From Bog-473 sp963788125 (GTDB taxonomy: Bacteria > Actinomycetota > Acidimicrobiia > Acidimicrobiales > RAAP-2), in assembly GCA_963788125.1 (NCBI GenBank), contig CAWBFN010000001.1, forward strand, positions 1,550,001 through 1,614,000: DNA of 64,000 nt. Direction: 5' to 3'. A program made the translations under genes and the position numbers. The notes under the pieces are model-generated. The model saw only the letters and a list, made by a program, of their open reading frames with translations, was not told where the DNA came from and searched no databases. Below are positions 1-8,400 of the stretch, piece by piece; the first letter of the stretch is position 1, and each line of letters begins with the position of its first letter.

Positions 1-525
1 TGTCCGAGCCCAACTCCTCGACGGACCAGCTCGGCCCGGAGTCGGCCGAGTAGGCCAGCGTGGCACCGCCGTGAGCCAGGCCGACGGCCAGGGTCGGCGT
101 GCCGTGGTCGGTCGCTCCGAACCGGGCCTCCATCGATCCGATCGTGAGCACCATGGAGGGGGCCAGCTCCTGCCAGTCGACCCACTCCGCCGACGAGTAG
201 TGCGACCTCTCCCGCAGCCCCGGGGGGGCGTACACCGCGAGCGGCTGCCCCCCTCCCCCCGAAATCGCTCCCGGCCGGGACCGAACCCGGCCCAGGTGGC
301 GAAGGCCTCGAGGTCCGTCCAGTGGTCGGGGTGCGCGTGGGTCAGGATCACCGCGGCGATACGACCCGGGTCCCCCCAGGCCTGGAGCCGGGCGAAGGTG
401 CCCGATCCCGAGTCGAGCAGGACTGCCGTGTCCCCGGCCTCGACGAGATACCCGCTGCCCGCGCCGCCCGGGCCGGGCCAGCTTCCGTCGCATCCGAGCA
501 CGGTCAGCCTGCGCCCCGTCGTCAC
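1..525 (-). CDS. MBL-fold metallo-hydrolase, frameshifted, C-terminus outside window
   Basis: The N-terminal frame, from a GTG at 525, reads as a metallo-beta-lactamase-fold hydrolase with the metal-binding motif HAHPDHW (HxHxDH) about 65 residues in. Family-like sequence then continues in another frame (AVYAPPGLRERSHYSS, later ATDHGTP and YSADSGPSW) to the window edge. The switch falls at about 241-268, where the plus strand has runs of C (cccccctcccccc), so a homopolymer indel is the simplest explanation. The substrate cannot be told; relatives include RNase Z-like and cyclic-phosphodiesterase-like enzymes. The gene is divergent from the DUF1697 gene. Confidence 0.7.
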   Translation of the reverse strand, partial: MTTGRRLTVLGCDGSWPGPGGAGSGYLVEAGDTAVLLDSGSGTFARLQAWGDPGRIAAVILTHAHPDHWTDLEAFATWAGFGPGRERFRGEGGSRSRCTPPRGCGRGRTTRRRSGSTGRSWPPPWCSRSDRWRPGSERPTTARRPWPSAWLTAVPRWPTRPTPGRAGPSRSWART

Positions 526-601
526 GACCCCCCACACTAGGCAGGGCCGCGACACACCCCGGCGACCGGTCGCGGCGGAGATTCCTATGCTCTCGGTTGC
601 C

Positions 602-1141
602 ATGGCCACGTACGTCGCCCTCCTGCGCAGCGTCAACGTCTCCGGCCACGGGCGGCTCTCCATGGCCGAGGTGCGACGCTCCTTCCTCTCGCTCGGCCAC
701 ACCGACGTGTCGACGTACATCCAGACCGGCAACGTGCTCTTTCGCACCCGGCGCACGAGCATGGCCGCCCTGGCGACGGAGATCGAGCGCCAACTGGAGC
801 GGGATTTCGGGAGCAGCCCGGCGGTGATCCTGCGCACCGCGGCCGATCTGTCACGCACCGTCGCCACGAGCCCCTTCGCCCGGCGGGGGGCCGATCCCTC
901 CAGACATCACGTGACGTTTCTGGCCGAGCGCCCGAGCGAGGAACGGCTGGCGGCCTTCACCGTCCCACCGAGCGGACGGGACGAGCTGGTCATGGACGGC
1001 CTGGAGCTGTACGTGCACACGCCGGACGGCTACGCCGGTTCCAAGCTGACCGGTGCGCTGTTGGAGCGCCGGCTCGGCGTCCTGAGCACGACCAGGAACT
1101 GGAACACGGTCGTGAAGCTCCACGAGCTCGCCGGGGGCTGA
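602..1141 (+). CDS. DUF1697 family protein
   Basis: A 179-residue protein beginning MATYVALLRSVNVSGHG, the typical opening of DUF1697 (YALRGVNVGG-like), with the family's central Y-I-Q-T-G-N-V-L-F segment and a C-terminal TTRNWNTVVKLHEL segment. The ATG at 602 was chosen because family homology begins there; the frame is open far upstream but reads as non-coding low-complexity sequence. The molecular function of DUF1697 is unknown. It is followed 15 bp later by the DUF429-like gene on the same strand, so the two may be co-transcribed. Confidence 0.85.
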   Translation: MATYVALLRSVNVSGHGRLSMAEVRRSFLSLGHTDVSTYIQTGNVLFRTRRTSMAALATEIERQLERDFGSSPAVILRTAADLSRTVATSPFARRGADPSRHHVTFLAERPSEERLAAFTVPPSGRDELVMDGLELYVHTPDGYAGSKLTGALLERRLGVLSTTRNWNTVVKLHELAGG

Positions 1142-1156
1142 GCCGCCCTGGACGTC

Positions 1157-1930
1157 GTGGCGGTCGACTGGTCGGGCGCGGCCCAAGGCGCCTCGGCGCA
1201 CATCTGGATGGCGCACGTCGCCAGTGGCGAGCTCGTCACGCTGGCCAACGGCCGCAGCCGGGAGGAGATGGTCGATCACCTCATCGCCTTGCGGGCCGGC
1301 CGCCGGGCGCTGGTGGTGGGGCTCGACTTCTCGTTCTCCTTCCCGGCGTGGTTCGTGCGCGACCTCGGTTCCACCACCGTCGGCGAGCTCTGGTCGTTGG
1401 TCGGGCGAGAGGGTGAGGGATGGCTGGCCGAATGCAGGACCCCCTTCTGGGGGCGGCCGGGACGTCCGAGGCCCGAGCTGGCGGCCCACCTGCGGCGGGC
1501 CGAGGGGCAGGTCACGGTGGGGGGCATCAGCCCCAAGAGCGTGTTCCAGATCGGCGGCGCCGGCTCGGTCGGGACCGGCTCGGTACGCGGCATGCCCCAC
1601 CTGGCGCGGCTCCGTGACGCGGGGTTCTCGATCTGGCCCTTCGATCAGCCCTCCCCCTGGATGGTGATCGAGATCTACCCCCGCCTGCTCACGGGGCCGG
1701 TGCACAAGAGCAGCCGGGCCCGACGGGCCGACTACCTGGCAGCCGCGCCCTGGTCGGTCGCCCCGCCGTTCGCTGCCTCCATCATCGATTCGGAGGATGC
1801 CTTCGATGCCGCCATCTCGGCATTGGTGATGCACGACCACGGGGCCGACCTGGCCGCGCTCCGACGAGCCACCGACCCGGTCGGCCACCTTGAGGGCGAC
1901 CTGTGGCGCCCCCCTAAAATCGCACCGTGA
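1157..1930 (+). CDS. DUF429-like predicted RNase H-fold protein
   Basis: A 257-residue protein starting at a GTG (VAVDWSGAAQG). The N-terminal VDWSG and the later GLDFSFSFPAWF resemble DUF429-type predicted nucleases of RNase H fold, where the early Asp is a candidate metal ligand. A further segment, MVIEIYPRLLTG, sits near residue 170. The C-terminus has DSEDAFDAAISALVM, the conserved acidic helix seen in this group (D...DA..A). The stop overlaps the GTG of the next small ORF by 4 nt. Function is uncertain; the family call rests on motif reading only. Confidence 0.65.
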   Translation: MAVDWSGAAQGASAHIWMAHVASGELVTLANGRSREEMVDHLIALRAGRRALVVGLDFSFSFPAWFVRDLGSTTVGELWSLVGREGEGWLAECRTPFWGRPGRPRPELAAHLRRAEGQVTVGGISPKSVFQIGGAGSVGTGSVRGMPHLARLRDAGFSIWPFDQPSPWMVIEIYPRLLTGPVHKSSRARRADYLAAAPWSVAPPFAASIIDSEDAFDAAISALVMHDHGADLAALRRATDPVGHLEGDLWRPPKIAP

Positions 1931-2142
1931 TCGACGGCGGAGAAGGGACGCCCGACGGGCCGACGGCGGCGGGCGCGGCGGCGGCACCCGGGGCAGCGGC
2001 ACCCGGGGCGGCGGAGGGAGACGGTGGGCGCCCGAGCCTCACCACGGCGGTCCGGCGGCGGCGAACCGATCAAGCGTTCTTCCTCCGACTGCGAGACACC
2101 ATCCAGCAGAACCACAAGGCGCTGGAGCGACTGGGCACGTGA
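1927..2142 (+). CDS. small Ala/Gly-rich protein, possible antitoxin partner of the Doc-like gene
   Basis: A 71-residue ORF starting at a GTG that overlaps the upstream stop by 4 nt and ending with a stop that overlaps the next GTG by 4 nt (2139-2142). The first half is low-complexity Ala/Gly/Pro. The C-terminal half is a basic amphipathic segment, RRRRTDQAFFLRLRDTIQQ, ending ALERLGT. The position directly before a Doc-like toxin, with start-stop overlap, is what a type II antitoxin would have, but I recognise no known antitoxin fold. It could equally be a short conserved actinobacterial protein of other role. Confidence 0.5.
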   Translation: MIDGGEGTPDGPTAAGAAAAPGAAAPGAAEGDGGRPSLTTAVRRRRTDQAFFLRLRDTIQQNHKALERLGT

Positions 2143-2579
2143 GCATCGCCTACCTCGAACTGGCGGACTTCCTCCTGATCGCCGAGGCGGTCCTGCAGAC
2201 GCCGGCCCGGGAGATCGCCCGGGACTCCAGTCTCAATCTGGCCGATTCGGCCCTCCACGCCCCCCGGGCGCGCTTCGTCGGCGAGGACTTCTATCCGGAC
2301 TTCCCGACCAAGGCCGCTGTGCTCGGCGCGCACCTGGTCAAGAACCATCCGCTGCGCGACGGCAACGTCCAGGTGGCGCTCGTGGCCACCATTGAGTTCT
2401 GCGAACGGAACGGCTTCCACTGGTCCCCGCCCCCGGGCGACGAGGAGGGGGAGGCCACCGCCAACGTCTTCCTCGACCTGGCGGCGGCCCCTCTCAGCGA
2501 GCGGCTCATCGGGGAGCTGGCCAGGTGGATCGCCGATCGGATCGGCGTCAGTGCCCCCGGGACGATCAGAAGTAGATGA
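2139..2579 (+). CDS. Doc/Fic-like death-on-curing family protein
   Basis: A 146-residue protein starting at a GTG coupled to the preceding ORF. It opens YLELADFLLIAEAV, like the Doc family, and carries HPLRDGNVQVAL near residue 70, the position of the Fic motif (HPFx[D/E]GN[K/G]xxR in active enzymes). His, Asp, Gly and Asn are kept, but the Lys/Arg residues that bind nucleotide phosphates in Doc are replaced by Val and Gln/Val. Doc phosphorylates EF-Tu; whether this divergent copy is active is doubtful. Its 3' end overlaps the convergent cysM by 14 bp. Confidence 0.7.
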   Translation: MSIAYLELADFLLIAEAVLQTPAREIARDSSLNLADSALHAPRARFVGEDFYPDFPTKAAVLGAHLVKNHPLRDGNVQVALVATIEFCERNGFHWSPPPGDEEGEATANVFLDLAAAPLSERLIGELARWIADRIGVSAPGTIRSR

Positions 2580-3535
2580 TCGAACCGGCCCGCTCGGTGA
2601 CCTCGTCGAGATCGCCGGTCCAGGCTCCCGTGGAGAGGTACTTCCACCCGCCGTCGGCCGACACCACCACGATGGACGCCTCGACCCCCGGTCCGAGCGA
2701 GGTCGCACATCTGACCGCTCCCGCGACGGCCGCGCCCGTCGATATGCCGGCAAAGATCCCCACCTCGGTCAACCGCCTGGTCCACTCGATCGACTCGCGG
2801 GGCCGTACCACCGTCTTGCGGTCCAGGAGCTCGGCGCCGCCCAACTCCTCGAAGATCGGGGGGATGTAGCCGTCGTCGAGATTGCGCAGGCCATCGACCA
2901 TCTCGCCCGATGGTGGTTCGACCGCCCAGACCTGGACGGCCTCGCCCAGCTTCTCCTTCAAGAACCGTCCCACCCCCAAGAGGGTCCCCGAGGTGCCGAG
3001 CCCGGCGACGAAGTGCGTCACGCCGGGGCAGTCGCGCAGGATCTCGGGACCGGTCCCTGCGTAGTGCGCCATGGGGTTGGCCGGATTGCCGTACTGGTAC
3101 AAGAAGACCCACTCGGGGTGTTCGCGCGGCGAGTCCCTGGGCCATCCGCACGGCTCCGTTGGACCCTTCGGAGCCGGGGGACTCAATGATCTCGGCGCCC
3201 CACAGTTCGAGGAGCTGGCGGCGCTCGATGGAGACGTTGGTCGGCATCACCACCTTGAGGTGGTAGCCCTTGATCCGGCACACCATCGCCAGGCCGATGC
3301 CCGTGTTCCCCGATGACGGCTCCATGAGGGCCTGCGAGGGCCTGCCCGGGACGAGCAGACCGTCCCGCTCGGCCTGCTCGACCATGGAAAGGGCGACACG
3401 GTCCTTGACCGATCCTCCGGGGTTCTGTCCCTCGAGCTTTATGAACAGTCGGGCCGAGGGGTTGGGGCTCAACGAGCTGATCTCGACCAGGGGCGTGTTG
3501 CCGATCAGCTCGAGTACCGACGGGTACAGCGGCAC
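2566..3535 (-). CDS. cysM: CysO-dependent cysteine synthase CysM, with a frameshift
   Basis: A PLP-dependent beta-replacement enzyme. It starts MPLYPSVLELIGNTPLVEIS at a GTG immediately after the cysO stop, with GGSVKDR (PLP Lys44) and SSGNTG (phosphate-binding loop). About 140 residues in, the frame breaks at roughly 3125-3135: MAQGL continues as REHPEWVFLYQYGNPANP only after one base is skipped. The second frame runs to the natural end with GTSGTLLGVGRFL and the STGAA segment. In mycobacteria CysM uses O-phosphoserine and thiocarboxylated CysO to make CysO-cysteine. Third gene of mec-cysO-cysM. An indel error is more likely than a dead gene, given the intact rest. Confidence 0.85.
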
Positions 3536-3811
3536 TCAGCCTCCGGCCACGGCGGGCAGGATCGACATCTCGGCCCCGTCGGGGACGGGGGTGTCCACTC
3601 CGTCCAGATAGCGCACGTCGTCGTCGTCGAGGTAGATGTTGACGAACTTGTGCAGGGAGCCATCGGCCTGGACCACCTGACCCGCCATGCCTGGATACTC
3701 GGCAACCAGTTTGCCCAGGACCTCGCCGACGGTCGCACCGTCGAGGGTCACCACGGGAGCCCCTCCGGCATAGGTGCGCAGGACGGTGGGTAGGCGGACT
3801 TCGACGGCCAC
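3536..3811 (-). CDS. cysO: sulfur carrier protein CysO (MoaD/ThiS-like)
   Basis: A 91-residue ubiquitin-like sulfur carrier ending in AGG. The C-terminal Gly-Gly is activated and thiocarboxylated to deliver sulfur to CysM. I chose the GTG at 3811 because a strong Shine-Dalgarno (gaggagg) lies 4 to 10 nt upstream; an ATG 24 nt further up lacks one. The sequence has the expected beta-grasp pattern (VEVRLPTVLRTYAGG, then VNIYLDDDDVRYLDG). It lies between mec and cysM, and its stop is adjacent to the cysM start, so the two are probably translationally coupled. Confidence 0.92.
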   Translation of the reverse strand: MAVEVRLPTVLRTYAGGAPVVTLDGATVGEVLGKLVAEYPGMAGQVVQADGSLHKFVNIYLDDDDVRYLDGVDTPVPDGAEMSILPAVAGG

Positions 3812-3885
3812 GGGGCCTCCTCGTAAGGTCATCACCTGGGGCCCGGGGGCAGGTCGGGTGATTGTTGACTGATCTGGTCCAGATT

Positions 3886-4377
3886 CTAACGGGAGTGTCC
3901 GGGCTCCCCCACTCGGGGCTCCCGCAGCGCCTGCCCTCCGTCACCGGGCCCCTCGTCACCGGGCTCCTCCCCGAGGCCGGGTACGACGACGGGTTCCTCG
4001 GTGATGGCGCCGTCGACGATGGCGTAGCTGCGCACGACCGGATGGGTGTCTCGCAACGAGACCAGGACGTAGTGCCACCCGGGGTCCTGCGCCTGGGCCA
4101 CGTCGGTCGGCGAGGGGTAGGCGTCGGTGTGGGTGTGCGAGTGGAACACCCCCATGATGTCGGACCCCGACGCCTGCGCCTGCCGGTCCACCGCCAGCAT
4201 CTCCTTGGGGTCGATCTCGTAAATCAGGGCGGACGCCGCCGCGTTCTTCGTGGGGAAGATCTGGTCGGCCTCCTCCCCCCCGTAGGAACCCACCAGGAGG
4301 CCGCACGCTTCGTCGGGCAGACCGCTCAGGCAGTGCCCGATCATCTCCATGTAGATCTCCCGGGACAGACGCAGCAC
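3886..4377 (-). CDS. mec: Mec, JAMM/MPN+ metalloprotease for CysO-cysteine
   Basis: A 163-residue JAMM-domain protein. The zinc site is complete: Glu24 in the PDEACGLLVG segment and H79-S-H81 followed ten residues later by D92 (FHSHTH...PSPTD). In Mycobacterium tuberculosis the homologue hydrolyses the CysO-cysteine adduct to release cysteine and regenerate CysO. It is first in the minus-strand operon mec-cysO-cysM, 75 bp from the cysO start, and is divergent from smpB with only 24 bp between start codons, so both promoters must lie within or overlap the neighbouring gene. The last 30 residues are Gly/Glu-rich and probably disordered. Confidence 0.9.
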   Translation of the reverse strand: MLRLSREIYMEMIGHCLSGLPDEACGLLVGSYGGEEADQIFPTKNAAASALIYEIDPKEMLAVDRQAQASGSDIMGVFHSHTHTDAYPSPTDVAQAQDPGWHYVLVSLRDTHPVVRSYAIVDGAITEEPVVVPGLGEEPGDEGPGDGGQALREPRVGEPGHSR

Positions 4378-4401
4378 GTGGTCACGCTACCCTCGACCCC
4401 T

Positions 4402-4926
4402 ATGGCCAGGGCGAAGAAACAGATCGCCAAGCGGGCAGCGGCCCGCGAGGAGCGTGGTGGCGACCGTACGGTCGCCACCAACCGACGCGCCCGGCGCGAG
4501 TACGAGTTCCTCGAGACGCTCGAGGCCGGCATCGTCCTCCAGGGCTCGGAGGTGAAGTCGCTGCGCGAAGGCAAGGCCCAGCTGAGTGAGGCCTACGCCC
4601 GGGTCGACGACGGCGAGCTGTGGCTGTTCCAGATGCACATCCCCCCCTGGCAATTCGCCACCGGGTTCGGCGCCCACGACCCCGATCGCCGGCGCAAGTT
4701 GCTCCTGCACCGGGACCAGATCGACGAGCTGGTGGGCAAGACCCAGCAGCAGTCCCTGACCCTGATCCCCGCCTCGCTCTACTTCAAGAACGGCCGGGCC
4801 AAGGTGCAGCTCGCCCTGGCCAAGGGGCGCCGGCTCTACGACAAGCGCAACCTCATCATGTCCCGCGACGCCGAGAGGGAGGTGGCCCGGGCGACCAAGG
4901 AGATCAACCGGTGGGGAGGGGCATAA
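4402..4926 (+). CDS. smpB: SsrA-binding protein SmpB
   Basis: A 174-residue tmRNA-binding protein of trans-translation. It opens MARAKKQIAK with a basic leader. The core has RRARREYEFLETLEAGIVLQ and GSEVKSLREGKAQLSEAYARV. The classic C-terminal segment KGRRLYDKR is followed by a helical tail (AEREVARATKE). The ATG at 4402 was chosen because the family begins here; an open frame upstream overlaps mec. The tmRNA gene that SmpB binds lies 75 bp downstream on the same strand, the common actinobacterial order. Confidence 0.96.
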   Translation: MARAKKQIAKRAAAREERGGDRTVATNRRARREYEFLETLEAGIVLQGSEVKSLREGKAQLSEAYARVDDGELWLFQMHIPPWQFATGFGAHDPDRRRKLLLHRDQIDELVGKTQQQSLTLIPASLYFKNGRAKVQLALAKGRRLYDKRNLIMSRDAEREVARATKEINRWGGA

Positions 4927-5001
4927 CGGGGCGTGAGGGGCCCCGAACAAAACACCCTAGACTGGGATGACTGGCCGAACGGTCAGCTGGACAACCCACA
5001 T

Positions 5002-5348
5002 GGGGGTGATTGGCTTCGACTTCGGTCGTTGATATAGGAGAAGCGAGCCGTGGTCTCCGGAGCCACGTTAAAGAGCCGGAACCAAAAACAAACGCCGAGC
5101 CTCAGCTCGCGCTCGCTGCTTAGGTAGCGACGTCCACCCGGTCTCAGCCCTACGGATCGGAATGTGGGCGCCATCTAGTGGGGCTTACTTAGCGGCTCAC
5201 ACCAGCTGACCGCCGAGGACAACTTTGCTGGCTACGGGGCGGCACAGCCGCCGGCAGTGATGCCGCCCCCGACAATCCCATGCCGGCTGCGCTCGGAGAA
5301 GGCCTATTGATACTCCGGAGGACGCGGGTTCGATTCCCGCCACCTCCA
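5002..5348 (+). ncRNA. ssrA: transfer-messenger RNA (tmRNA)
   Basis: The 5' end GGGGGTGATTGGCTTCGAC and the 3' end with a tRNA T-arm (gcgggttcgattcccgc) are typical of tmRNA. The acceptor stem pairs 5002-5008 (GGGGGTG) with 5341-5347 (CACCTCC), with A5348 as discriminator. No CCA follows, so CCA must be added by nucleotidyltransferase. The tag-coding frame ends EPKTNAEPQLALAA before TAG, a standard LAA degron; the exact resume codon is not certain from sequence alone. It lies just downstream of smpB. Confidence 0.95.
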
Positions 5349-5350
5349 AG

Positions 5351-5376
5351 GGTGCTCAGGGGAAACCGTGAGCACC
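5351..5376. terminator. candidate hairpin terminator after ssrA
   Basis: A perfect 8-bp inverted repeat (GGTGCTCA / TGAGCACC) with a 10-nt loop starts 2 nt after the tmRNA 3' end. There is no T-run, which is usual for actinobacterial terminators. It also lies 74 bp past the stop of the convergent giant secreted gene, so it could serve both. Confidence 0.5.
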
Positions 5377-5449
5377 GTTGGAGGTGCGCCAACGCCCACG
5401 TATCGGTCGTAGATGGTGCGCGCCCACTCGATCCACTCAGGCGTAAAAC

Positions 5450-8400
5450 TCACTTCAGCTTTGTGCTGTCCTGGTACAGGGCGGCCAACGCTGCCGGGAC
5501 CCATCCGCTGTCCCAACTATGGGCGATCGGCTGCATCGGGCCCAAGGTGTGGAGAATTCCCTCTGAGGTCAACAGTGCGTCGTAGTCCGACACGTCGGTC
5601 TGAAAGGCGGAGTAGCCGCCGATCCAGATCCGATTGTTCGTCAAGAACGGCGCCTTGTGGGCATCGAGGAACGCACTGCTGAGCCGGTAGTTGGCCTGGA
5701 AGTTCGCATCGGTCCCGTAGTTGTCCGCAGAGCTCGAGCCGTATTCGTCGTACGCCGACATGTCTGCAGGGAAATCCCAGGATGCAGCCAGCTGGAAGAG
5801 ATCCGGGTGCTTCAAGATCAGGTCCTGTCCTCCGATTCCGGACTTCGAGAACCCGATCAGCCAATTCTGCTCAGTGCCCGTAGTGGAGAGATTCGCCTTG
5901 ACCCAGGGCACGAGCTCGGTCGTCATGAAGGTCTCGTATTGCAGGTTGGCATCATTGGGGTTGTTCGCATACCAGGGATCGATGGAGAACGACGGTTCGA
6001 TGATCGTCAGGTCATATTGGTCCTGGGCATCGAGCGCGAGCATCGTCTGCATGCCGTCGCCGAACGTACTTCCGACTCCCGGCTCGACGGGAAGCACATA
6101 GAGGAAATTGTGCGCGACGCCTGCCGCCGGGTGTGTCGGGACAAGGACGCGTAACGTCTGGGTGCCGTCCCCGTCGTTCGGAGAGGTGTACGAGAAGTAT
6201 TCGATGTTGTTGGCGTCAGTGCTCTGGTATTGGACCGAGAGTCCACCGGCCGTCGACGTCACACAGGTGATCGAGACGTTGGTGACGTTGGCCGCGGCGA
6301 TGGTGCCCGAAGGGTTCGTGACCGTGCAGACCTGCCCCGACGGGTTGGTCTTGACGGTGACGTTGTAGGCGGAGCCCCCCGCCAAGGCGGTGCTGAAGGT
6401 GAAGGCCCCGTTGGTGCTGGTGCTCAGGTCGTTGCCGGCGTTGTTCTCGAGGACCGCGGTGCCGGTGAGCCCCGAGATGGTGCCCCCGACCGTGTAGGTG
6501 GGCGCGACCGAGGTCACACAGGTGATCGAGACGTTGGTGACGTTGGCCGCGGCGATGGTGCCCGAAGGGTTCGTGACCGTGCAGACCTGCCCCGACGGGT
6601 TGGTCTTGACGGTGACGTTGTAGGCGGAGCCCCCCGCCAAGGCGGTGCTGAAGGTGAAGGCCCCGTTGGTGCTGGTGCTCAGGTCGTTGCCGGCGTTGTT
6701 CTCGAGGACCGCGGTGCCGGTGAGCCCCGAGATGGTGCCCCCGACCGTGTAGGTGGGCGCGGTCGTCCCCGATCCGACCCAGTTGTCACCTGTGGGAGTG
6801 CCGTAGGCCATGATGCCCGGGGCGCCCCCGGTCAAGCTGGTGTCGGTGGCCGTGATCCGAGCGACACCGTTTTGTGAGAATGTGAGCTTCGAACCGGCAA
6901 CGCTGAGGGTCAACTGGGTGCCCGCCGCAAGGGCAGGTTGGAACGAGGAGCTGCCGAGCTGGGTCCAGGTGCCACTGATCCGCTTGTAGAGCATCAGCTC
7001 AGGGTTGCCGTTGTTCCAGAAGTAAAGACCGAGATAGAGGCTCTGGCCGGCGCTTTGGGCTCGCACCGCCGCGCCGATCCACTGTCCACCGCTGAGCTGG
7101 GTGGAGGTGACCGCGATCTGGGAGGACTGGTCGCTGGAATAGGTCTCGCCGGTGCGAATGTCCCCCGAGTAGGTGCTCTTGGTGCCCACGACCACCTGGG
7201 ACGAGATCGCCAACCCACCGTCGGACATATCAGTCCAGCCCGCCCCGAGGGTTCCGTTGGCCCGGTTGAAGTTGTCCGAGACGGAGCCGGCGGCCGCCGA
7301 GGTCACACAGGTGATCGAGACGTTGGTGACGTTGGCCGCGGCGATGGTGCCCGAAGGGTTCGTGACCGTGCAGACCTGCCCCGACGGGTTGGTCTTGACG
7401 GTGACGTTGTAGGCGGAGCCCCCCGCCAAGGCGGTGCTGAAGGTGAAGGCCCCGTTGGTGCTGGTGCTCAGGTCGTTGCCGGCGTTGTTCTCGAGGACCG
7501 CGGTGCCGGTGAGCCCCGAGATGGTGCCCCCGACCGTGTAGGTGGGCGCGACCGAGGTCACACAGGTGATCGAGACGTTGGTGACGTTGGCCGCGGCGAT
7601 GGTGCCCGAAGGGTTCGTGACCGTGCAGACCTGCCCCGACGGGTTGGTCTTGACGGTGACGTTGTAGGCGGAGCCCCCCGCCAAGGCGGTGCTGAAGGTG
7701 AAGGCCCCGTTGGTGCTGGTGCTCAGGTCGTTGCCGGCGTTGTTCTCGAGGACCGCGGTGCCGGTGAGCCCCGAGATGGTGCCCCCGACCGTGTAGGTGG
7801 GCGCGACCGAGGTCACACAGGTGATCGAGACGTTGGTGACGTTGGCCGCGGCGATGGTGCCCGAAGGGTTCGTGACCGTGCAGACCTGCCCCGACGGGTT
7901 GGTCTTGACGGTGACGTTGTAGGCGGAGCCCCCCGCCAAGGCGGTGCTGAAGGTGAAGGCCCCGTTGGTGCTGGTGCTCAGGTCGTTGCCGGCGTTGTTC
8001 TCGAGGACCGCGGTGCCGGTGAGCCCCGAGATGGTGCCCCCGACCGTGTAGGTGGGCGCGACCGAGGTCACACAGGTGATCGAGACGTTGGTGACGTTGG
8101 CCGCGGCGATGGTGCCCGAAGGGTTCGTGACCGTGCAGACCTGCCCCGACGGGTTGGTCTTGACGGTGACGTTGTAGGCGGAGCCCCCCGCCAAGGCGGT
8201 GCTGAAGGTGAAGGCCCCGTTGGTGCTGGTGCTCAGGTCGTTGCCGGCGTTGTTCTCGAGGACCGCGGTGCCGGTGAGCCCCGAGATGGTGCCCCCGACC
8301 GTGTAGGTGGGCGCGACCGAGGTCACACAGGTGATCGAGACGTTGGTGACGTTGGCCGCGGCGATGGTGCCCGAAGGGTTCGTGACCGTGCAGACCTGCC

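Noticed and set aside
5052..5174. Small open frames inside the tmRNA gene
   Set aside because: The sequence is explained by tmRNA; only the short tag frame is translated.
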